The notes under the pieces were generated by a model that saw only the letters and a program-made list of their open reading frames with translations, was not told the origin of the DNA and ran no database searches. Shown one piece after another: positions 56,920 through 64,000 of a stretch of 64,000 bases of DNA. Location: the NCBI GenBank assembly GCA_965240325.2, contig OZ251228.1, positions 1-64,000 of the forward strand. Reading direction: 5' to 3'. Numbering within the stretch: position 1 is the stretch's first letter; each line of letters begins with the position of its first letter. Source of the DNA: Rebecca billardiae RCC1528 (Eukaryota; Haptophyta). Both the position numbers and the translations under genes were made by a program.

Positions 56920-58293
56920 GCCGCGCCCGCCGCCGCCGCGCCGCTGCCCGCGCCCCCGCCCTCCGCCTCGGCCTTGCAGCCGCAGCGGCCGGGCGAGGCG
57001 GCGGCGGAAGCGGAGGGCGGCGCGCCGCACCCCGAGCAGCCCGCGCCCGAGCAGCCCGCCGCGCCGCCGCGCGCGCGCGCGATGGCGCTGCCGCCGCCGC
57101 TGCAGGTCTTGCGCCACTCGTCGGACGCTCTGCTCAGTACCGCACACGCCGACGCGCGCGCGCACAGCCCCGGAGGCGGCGGCGGCGGCGGCGGCGGCGC
57201 GGCTCTGGGCTCGCCCGCGCGCGCGCGCGCGGGCGAGGGCGGGCGCGCGCCCGCGCAGCCCGAGCGAGCGGGCTCGAGGCTGGGGCTGGGGCGCGGCGCC
57301 GCCCTGCCGCCGCTCGCGCGGCAGCCCACGCCCGCCGGATGCGCCGCGCACCCGCTCGGCACGCCCGGCCGCGCGACGCCGCCCGCCGCGCGCGCGCCGC
57401 CCGGCGGCGGCGGCCCGTCCGGCGCGGGCGCGAGCGCGGCGGACGCCGCCGCGTCCGCCGCGAGCGCGCAGGTTCCGTCCTCCTGGGTGCGCGACCACAT
57501 CAAGCTGATCGCCGAGGCGCGCACCTCCGACCACGTCTCGCAGGCCGAGGCGGACGCGCTGATCGCAGACGTGGACAGGGAGAAGAGGCACGTGACGGCG
57601 GACACGCTGCAGGGCCTGAGCTGCCGCGTGAGGCAGCTGGCGGTGACTACGCCCTCCTCGGCGGACGTGCGCGGCGGCGCGCACTGGGGCGCGGGCGGCG
57701 CGGCCGACGCGGACGCGAGGCGCGGCGGGCCGCTCAGCGCCACGCCGCACGGCGGCGCGGGCAGCGGCCGCTGGACGGCACTCGCCTCGCCCTCCGAGCC
57801 CGCCGCCGCCGTGTTCACAACGGTCGCCGCTGCCATGTCCGCCTCGAGGGCGGCGCGGCGCTCGCCCGCGCCCTCTCCGCTGCGCCGCTCGCTCGCCGAC
57901 CCCGACGCCGCCGCCGCCGCCGCCGCCGCCGGCGGCGGCAGCCCCAAGTGCCGCCGCGCGCACGCCTCCGCGCACGCGCCGCCGCTGGCGCCGCCGCACC
58001 GCCCGCTGCGCCCGGCGCGGCTGTCGGCGGACAGCGCGGGCGCGCGCTCGGCGCGCACGTCAGGCGGCAGCAGCGGCGTCGGCACGGGGCCCGCGCCCTC
58101 GCCCCTGCGCCATGGCGGCGGCGCCAGCTCGCTCGCGCCGCCACAGCCCACATCGGCGCCGCGCGCCGCCGCGCTGCCCGCGGGCGCAGAGCCAGAGGGC
58201 GCCGGCGCCGGCGTGCCGCCGCATGTGACAGCCGGCGCCGGCCTTGGCGGCGCAGCCGGCGCGGCCGACGCCGCAGTGCCGCCGCCCGAGTGA
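46078..58293 (+). CDS. Giant soluble adenylyl cyclase-like protein (ADCY10 type)
   Basis: A single uninterrupted frame encodes 4,071 aa. Family role: bicarbonate/calcium-stimulated sAC makes cAMP and acts in cilia and flagella. N-terminal residues about 15-200 resemble a cyclic-nucleotide-binding beta-roll (YEPGGTILRAGEEVGALLLL). Catalytic domain C1 has FVDISGFTK at about 402, a metal-binding aspartate in that motif, and the second in GGDTIKFAGDAMLVLW at about 447-462. C2 is at about 730-860 (TMLFARLDGLDY, then DDKGTRFKIAFGL and STGAFVNLAARLM); the first metal-site aspartate appears replaced, as is usual for C2. A P-loop, GAQGVGKSA, at about 970 begins the AAA/NTPase-like segment, interrupted by a Ser/Gly/Ala-rich insert of about 580 residues before VLVCADNAQLLDGLSW. 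The remainder is helical repeats (TPR-like) with Gly tracts up to about 25 residues. It is more than twice the length of human ADCY10 (1,610 aa). Confidence 0.85.
51820..51909 (+). repeat. Three exact-length 30-bp tandem repeats in the cyclase gene
   Basis: Units at 51820-51849, 51850-51879 and 51880-51909 encode LTEHEARGAA, LTQHEARGAA and LTQHEARGAA. Only one or two bases differ between units, indicating recent expansion inside the coding frame. Because the unit is a multiple of three, the frame is kept. Confidence 0.95.
53394..53471 (+). repeat. Polyglycine-coding GGC/GGA tract 1
   Basis: A run of GGC and GGA codons encoding about 25 consecutive glycines in the cyclase frame. The mix of GGC and GGA suggests it is not a pure recent slippage product. 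Confidence 0.9.
54274..54408 (+). repeat. Polyglycine-coding tract 2
   Basis: About 43 glycine codons, interrupted once by serine, in the cyclase frame. It is the longest homopolymer tract in the window and a likely site of length polymorphism or assembly error. Confidence 0.9.
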
Positions 58294-59469
58294 GCGCCGT
58301 CTCTCGGCTGATGGCCCCGCCTGACGAGTGACGACAGGCGGCGCTCGGGCTACCGAACGGCCGTAAGAAACCGAGCCGCACCCGGCGCGGTAGTCGTGAC
58401 GGATGGCTGCTCTGCCGACTCGGACTAGCTTAAGCTACGATACTTTTATTTATTATTGACGAAGCGCGCGCGATAGTGCCGCCTGCGGCAGAGTACTCCG
58501 GGCCCGCGCCGCGATCATCGGCGGCGCGGGCCCGGTCGGCTGCTCTGTTTAGATGACGCGACGATGACATCCTAGCGCCGTCCCGCGCTGCCGCTCGGCG
58601 TAAGTGCAGCGCATCAACCGCCGCAGCCGCGAACGCCCGTAAGCCCGGCGCGCGTCAGGCGGGGCGGCCGCGGACTGCTGACGATATGCTGACGACAAAT
58701 ATCGTATATATATATAATCGTCGTCAATATGCCGCCGGTCGTCAGGCGACACAGCATCATCATCGTCATCCGGTCATCAGTTACCAGTGGCGCAGCAGTC
58801 CGGCGGATCGTCAGGCCCCGCGGCGGCCCGGCGCTGGCGCGCTGGCGCTGCACGGTCCGACGGTCCGCCGGGCGGCCGGCGGCCCGCCGCCCGCCCGCCC
58901 GGCTGCGCCGCCCGCGGGCGCGCGGCCCGCCCGTCGGCCCGCCCGAGGCCGAGTGGCCGCGACTATCCGTCGACTGTCGCGACTATGTATATATATGTAC
59001 GACGTAGCAGCGCAGCGAATCCTACATCAGCAGCAGCGCGCTACAGCGCATTGATGTAGTCGTCGTACCGCGTCCACGACGCTGAGTCGCGCGGCATGGG
59101 CATCATCATCAATCGTGATGATGATGATGCGTCGTTTGGCGCTCGGCACGACGACTGCTGCTGCATTGTATCGTCGTCAGTCAGCCGATGGTCGTGGCGG
59201 CGAGAGCGGCGCCGTGCCCGGGGCGCGGCTGCACGCCGGGCGTCGCGCGTGCACTGCGCGATTGCGCGCCGGCCGTCGCAGCCGGCGGCGAGCAGCCCGA
59301 CGGCTGACTGCCCGACCCAGAGCGGCAGAACGGCCCAGCGGCCGCGCGGCGCCGCCGCCGCCGCCGCAGCGCGCGTGGGGTGCGCACGCGTGCGGCCAGC
59401 AGCAGCGGCAGCAGCGCGCTGCGCGGCTCGAGCGCGGGGCAGCCGGGCGCACGGCCGGCGTGGCGCGGC
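58294..59469. other. Convergent intergenic region
   Basis: Lies between the 3' ends of the cyclase gene (plus) and the GT77 gene (minus). It contains a strong GC hairpin (58500-58533), TA-rich words near 58685-58715, and a CATCATCATCA/TGATGATGATG hairpin at 59101-59126. No gene is supported; GC-rich frames of 80-155 codons on both strands show no motif. Confidence 0.6.
58500..58533. repeat. GC-rich 13-nt perfect inverted repeat
   Basis: GGGCCCGCGCCGC at 58500-58512 pairs with 58521-58533 around GATCATCG, about 210 bp after the cyclase stop codon. It may lie in that gene's 3' UTR. There is no following T-tract. Confidence 0.8.
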
Positions 59470-61579
59470 TCACTTGGACGGCCGGGGCACCCACGCGTCC
59501 GTCCACTCTTGCCTCCACCGGTCGGTGTGCGGGATGACGTCCCACATCATGTCGTACCTGTGAGCAGCGCGCAGCGCGCAGCGCGCGGCAGCAGGCGCGG
59601 GGCGTCAGCCGGGCGGGCGCGCGCGGGCGCTGCGCCCCGCGCGCTGCTGGGCGCGCGCGCGGGGGTGCGCGCGCGCGCGGCGGCGGCGGCGGCGGCGGCG
59701 CGCACCAGATGTGCCCCGGCTTGCCGCGCGCGAGTGGCCTGATGCAGCACCAGATCCCCAGGTAGTTCATCGAGCGCTTCTGGAAGCTGCCCTGCTGCTC
59801 GGGCGTGAGCGCGCGCTGGAACACGTCTGCCGGCACGTGCGAGATGCGGAGCACCTTGGCGGCGCGCGCGGCGTCGGCCTTGAGCGCGGCCTCGACGGAC
59901 TCGCGCGAGGTGGGCGCGGGCAGCGTGAGGTTGTGCTGCGAGCGGCGCACCGCCTCGGGCGTGCGCGCGTTCTCGAGCAGCGAGTACTCGCGGATCAGCT
60001 CGGGGCGCAGCCCACCCTCGATGTTGAAGACGTGGTCGAGCGGACACAGCAGCGGCAGCGGCATCGACGAGCCCGGGATGCGGCCCTGGTGCGGCGCCCA
60101 CCAGCGGTCGAAGCCGCACCACAGCCTGGGCATGATCAGCACGCGGCCGGTGAGCTCGGCGAGCACGAGCCCCGAGCGGATCCGCGCGAGCTGGTAGTTC
60201 ACCAGCGCGAAGTGCTGCTCGACCGTGCGCGGCTCCTTGCCGTCCGGCCGCAGCAGCTCGGGCGGGATGGCGTAGTCGTCGATGGCGAGCAGCCCGCCGG
60301 GGGGGTCGTAGTACGCGGGCGGGTCGTGCCACACGGTCCACTCGCGCATGCGGTGGCGCTTCCCGTTCGTGCCCGAGAACTGGAACGTCGCGTGCACCGC
60401 GTACGCCTCCTTGCCCAGCCGCTGCGGCATGCGCTGCACAAAGCCCGTGTGCCCCGAGCAGAAGGTGGAGACGGGCAGCACCGCCGTCGGCACCTTGCCG
60501 TGGTACAGGGCGAAGATGCGCTCGGCGTACGGCCCGCGCGAGGAGTTGGTCTTCCAGGAGGAGCCGCGGCGCACGAGCTGGTTGAACGCCGCCTGCTCCC
60601 AGAAGTCGAGGTTCTTCGAGCACATCTCGTTCCACTCCTGCGTGAGCGCCTTGGTGGCAGCGGTGGGGCGCATGAAGATGATCCCGACGTTCATCGTGGC
60701 GCCCACGCCCTTCTTGGTCTCGGGGCCGTCGTCGTCGACGGTGTTGACGAGCAGGTCGGAGGAGACGAGCAGGTCCGCGCCGGGCACCGTGCGGAAGAAG
60801 CCGAACGGGTCCCTCAGGTACATCACGTCGATGTCAGACAGGAGCACGTCGTAGCCGTACTCGAGCACGCTCAGAAACATGGCGATCTTCTTCTGCTGCG
60901 CCTGCTTGAAGACCTTGGAGCCCCAGCCGAAGTCGCGCGTGGTGAGCGAGGCGGCCATGTCGAAGGAGGGCACGCCGGCGCCGCGGAGCTGCGTGAACGC
61001 GCCGTCGTCCAGCGCGCCCACCAAGAAGTGCCGGTTGCCGCCCGCGCGCAGGTGGCGCACCCAGTTGGCCGCAAAGTCCATGTAGTGCGTGTTCACAAAC
61101 GACACGATGACCATCTTGTCGGGCGAGGCGTACTTGGCGACGAGCTCGCGCGTGAGGTCCTTGCCGAACGCGCCGATGTCCGGGTCGGGCTCGTCCGCCG
61201 AGGCCAGGTGGCGCGCCGACGCCGACGCCGCCGGCAGCGCGCCCGCCGGCGTCGACGCGCCCGCGCCCGCGCCGCGCGCCGCCGGCTCGGCGCGCGCGAT
61301 GGGCTGGAGGCGCGGCGGGAGCTCGCCGCCGCTGGCGAGGCGCTGCGAGCGGATCGCCTCAGCCACGCGGTCGTCCTGCCGCAGCCGCGCCACCGTGTCC
61401 TGCAGCCACGCGAGCGTGGTGCTCGTGTAGACCGACTGGTAGCCGGTTGAGGACGTGGCCGCCACGCCCGGCTGCGTGATGAGCGAGCGCTGGCCGCGGT
61501 CGTACATGCTCACGATCGAGATGAGCGCGAGCGTCACCACGAACATCATGCCCACCGCCCACGCCGACGCGTGCGCCAT
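59470..61579 (-). CDS. GT77-type glycosyltransferase, XEG113-like
   Basis: complement(join(59470..59557,59706..61579)); 653 aa; one 148-bp intron in phase 2. The start at 61579 gives MAHASAWAVGMMFVVTLALI, a type II signal anchor. An upstream in-frame ATG at 61690 would add 37 basic residues. The nucleotide-diphospho-sugar transferase domain (about 150-520) has VIVSFVNTHYMDFAANWVRH, a D-x-D motif in LLSDIDVMYLRDPF (249-251), and NVGIIFMRPT. A later block, RLWCGFDRWWAPHQGRIPGS, continues into LCPLDHVFNI, which strongly resembles plant XEG113. XEG113 is a Golgi arabinosyltransferase acting on extensin hydroxyproline arabinans. Golgi location and GT77 membership are well supported; arabinose transfer is an extrapolation across kingdoms. 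Exon 2 encodes only 28 residues (starting YDMMWDVIPHTDRW). Confidence 0.87.
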
Positions 61580-61744
61580 GGCGCGGACCCGCGGCGCACT
61601 CGCCACACGCGCGCGCGCGCAGCAAAGCAGCGGGTGGAGGGCCGCCACCCTCAGCCTGCGTGCGTGCAGAGCTCCCGCCGTCCTGTTCATGACCGAGTCC
61701 GGTGCACCTCGCGCGGCGGACTGGGCAATACGGTTTGGCGCTTT
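61580..61744. other. 5' flank of the GT77-like gene
   Basis: 165 bp upstream of the chosen start codon; the reading frame stays open to 61690. No defined promoter motif is seen. Confidence 0.5.
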
Positions 61745-61935
61745 TCGGCCAACTCAACAGAAGGATGTTCTGTTGAGTTGGCCGATCGGCGAGGGGGGGG
61801 GGTGGGCTCGACAACAGGGCCCAGGCTCTGTTGAGTTGAGCTTGGAGGCCAGCTGGACTCGACAGAAGAATGCTCTGTTGAGTCGGTCGGACCTTGGCGG
61901 CCTCTCGACAGAGCCCTGGTCTGTTGAGTTGATCG
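61745..61935. repeat. Four tandem hairpins with TCTGTTGAG right arms
   Basis: The word TCTGTTGAG recurs at 61769, 61827, 61874 and 61920, each preceded by an inverted partner. The first is perfect: TCGGCCAACTCAACAGAA (61745-61762) with 61768-61785 around a 5-nt loop. The other three use a CTCGACAGA- or CTCGACAACAG-type left arm with one or two mismatches. Spacing is 46-58 bp. No coding sense is evident. Confidence 0.8.
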
Positions 61936-63640
61936 TTGGTGGACACCGGTGATGGGGGTGCCTTGGGGCGCACCGACGGCGTAAAGGCGCTGCGGGCGCT
62001 GCGGTGCGCGCGACGGCGGCGCGCCCGGTGGCGCTGCTGTTGGAAGCTACTGCGCCCCTCTCCACCTCGCGCGCTTCGCTCGTCGTCGCCGTCTCCGCAC
62101 CTGCTACCGGCATGCACGCGTGCGCAGCGCCTCGGACGCCCGTTGACGGCGCGCGCCCCGGCAACCGCCCATCACCGGCGGCGGCGAGTGCTGTTGCGGT
62201 TGGATGGAATCGGATGGTCTGCTGATAGTTGGACCAACCAACCAACGCCCTCGGTGGGCTTGGGCTTTGGTGTACGGAGCGTTCGGTGGAACTTGAGCCT
62301 CGGCACATTTCCCAGCGAAGTGGCCCACCTCGACGTGGCTGGCACGCTCGTCACGCGCTCCCGAGCGCTCGTTTCGCGGTGCCGCAGGCCTTGGGCAGAC
62401 CAGTCAGACATGGCGCGACCGCATTACCGGGCCATGTGCGCACCACATCCGCGCTACGTGGCCTGCGCTCTGGACGACTGGGAGTCAATGCCCGGACCCA
62501 CTGCATTCCACTGCCCCGCATGCACCCCGAGTCACCGTCAGAGGGCGTCGACGAGCGCAGAGCGGGTGCGCGGGAGTTCAACCAACTCGTGTACCTTCTT
62601 GCAAGCACCAGTGGCGAGGTCGCACGCCCAATCGTGACCAGCCGTGGAACTTGACTCTTGAGCCGGTCGGCAGCAAAACCACCGTGTGGCGGCCGAGATG
62701 AAGTAGCAGCGTGCAACTGCAAGGAGGAGGCGCGGTGCGTGTCCGCGGCTGGCGAGAGGCGTCCGGACCGTGATGTTCTCGGCCGCGTCCGCGCGCTTCC
62801 CGCCGCCGCAGGCCCCGTGTACGCCCGTCGTCGCCCTCGCCGCGTGGGGCGTGGGCGCCCACCGAGCTCAAGTTCCATGGCAAGGAAGTACTGTACTGAT
62901 CTACAGTTTACGATACAGTACGTAGTAAGATTTAACGTGCACACTTGGTTCAACAGTACGTAGTGATCTTGACAATGTGGCCGTGCACGCGGCAACAGGG
63001 CTCAGGCGGCCCAGTTGTCGAGTGCAGGCGTGTGTGGCTTGCGATGGCAGCCAGCCGTCAGCCGGGGCGCCACGCCCACGGTTCGCTGGTGGGCTGGCCC
63101 GATGGCGTCGCAGAGCTCACGCGTACGGGGGAGGAGGGCATCGACGAGGAGACGACCAAGGGCGAGAAGCAGCCGGGGGCACGCAGCACGGGGCTCGGAG
63201 CATGCCGCCAGCACGCATGCCTCCACACCGTCGCACGTCACCCTTGCTCGTAGCTGTGCGCTGTGCTGCACTCATCTCACCATCGCCCATGCTACGGGCG
63301 CGGCCGGGTGGTGGACATCTACCTGTCGGCGCAGCACTGGCATCGGTGGTCGCCAGACACTTCTCGACTTGCTCTGCGCGTGACAGCAAGGAGACGGCAG
63401 CGCCACAGCTGTGTGAGCAGATGTCAGGTGCTGCTCTGCTCAGTGAGGCTGATAGACTGAGCACGCATGGCGGGCGCTGGCATTCCCCCGCATCCATGAG
63501 CCCAACAGGTGCATAGCCGTGCCCAGGAGCGCAGGACCAACCGCCCGGTGCTGCTTCAAACACCTGCGCCCCACGCTGCAGGCAGGATGAGGGGCGCTCG
63601 ACTCTACGCCGCACGCGGCGGCAGCAGCTGGGCCGCTGGG
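61936..63640. other. Gene-poor segment
   Basis: Mixed composition, with an AT-richer patch at 62880-62960 that includes the 20-nt word at 62931-62950 shared, inverted, with 17327-17346. Frames of 100-230 codons on both strands have no recognised motif or splice pattern. I see no gene I can support. Confidence 0.5.
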
Positions 63641-63699
63641 ATGGTCCTGCGCGGATGACGGCGGTCGCCGCGGCTGACAGCTTGGTGTCACTGGTTCGA

Positions 63700-64000
63700 C
63701 GGGCCTGGACGACGGACGCGCCGAGCACGGTGACGCTGTTCGATGCGCCCACGGCACTGCCCAGCGCGCTGGAGGCGTCGCCATCTGGTGCTGCTGTGCC
63801 TGCGCCCAGCTTGGGCACCAGCAGCTGCGCTCAACTCCCCGCCGCGGGCAGCGGCAGGGATGGTGCCACGGCGGTCGGCGGCGGTCGGCGGAGCTGTCAG
63901 CTCGGCGGTGCACGCCCGAGGGGCGTGGGCGCTGGACGCACCGAGCGCGGTGACGCTGCTCGCCTCGACCATCGCGCTGGAGCCGCTGCCATCCGGTGCT
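63700..64000. repeat. Tandem repeat of about 208 bp running off the window
   Basis: Two partial copies: 63700-63792 and 63908-64000. They share GACGC[G/A]CCGAGC[A/G]CGGTGACGCTG and end in CCATCTGGTGCT and CCATCCGGTGCT, 208 bp apart. On the minus strand both copies read APDG...SSA...SVT.LGAS in different frames. Whether this is the end of a gene with internal repeats or a satellite cannot be decided from what is visible. Confidence 0.65.

Noticed and set aside
51364-57999. A 2,211-codon minus-strand open frame antisense to the cyclase gene (and 976- and 1,333-codon ones nearby)
   Set aside because: Low-complexity Arg/Ala/Ser/Pro composition and no domains; these are shadows of the sense frame.
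58500-58533. GC hairpin as a bacterial-type terminator
   Set aside because: No T-run follows and the genes are eukaryotic with spliceosomal introns.

Overview
The window looks like one end of a nuclear chromosome from a high-GC, flagellated, unicellular eukaryote. Evidence: about 1.5 kb of CCCTAA telomere repeat at the left edge; spliced genes whose introns are short (83-227 bp) and GT-AG, usually starting GTGCGC or GTGAGC; coding DNA of very high GC; and homologues of flagellar, Golgi, autophagy and ER proteins. The base composition and intron style would fit a haptophyte-like microalga, but that assignment is inference.

Layout. 1-2.2 kb: telomere, then an orientation switch to TTAGGG-type repeats, short satellites and two copies of a 113-bp foldback element. 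2.2-11.0 kb: subtelomere with diverged tandem and dispersed repeats and no gene I can support. 11.0-24.1 kb: first gene block. It holds an ER DnaJ/thioredoxin/ShK protein ending in KDEL (minus), a coiled-coil protein (minus) divergent from an ankyrin protein (plus), a DUF6492-like putative glycosyltransferase (plus), and an R3HDM4-like protein (minus) whose ATG lies 7 bp from that of an ATG4 autophagy protease (plus). 24.1-27.6 kb: intergenic, with a (TA)n tract and palindromes. 27.6-42.0 kb: four minus-strand genes in tandem: a BIG/Sec7 ARF-GEF of nine exons, a tandem-GAF protein, a METTL13-like methyltransferase with an N-terminal hydrophobic segment, and an SFT2 vesicle-traffic protein. 42.4-58.3 kb: plus strand, with CFAP52 (a flagellar WD-repeat protein), a frameshifted RCC1 fragment, and an intronless 4,071-aa soluble adenylyl cyclase-like protein. 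59.5-61.6 kb: a GT77-type (XEG113-like) glycosyltransferase (minus). 61.7-64.0 kb: repeats, including tandem hairpins and a 208-bp tandem unit running off the edge.

Functional picture. Several neighbours share a secretory-pathway theme: ER folding, Golgi ARF activation, SFT2 retrograde fusion, and two putative Golgi glycosyltransferases. CFAP52 and the soluble cyclase point to flagellar structure and cAMP signalling. These are general eukaryotic functions, and nothing shows co-regulation beyond the divergent pairs. Exon joins were made by hand from splice motifs, reading-frame phase and remembered family alignments. In every multi-exon gene the joined length is a multiple of three.
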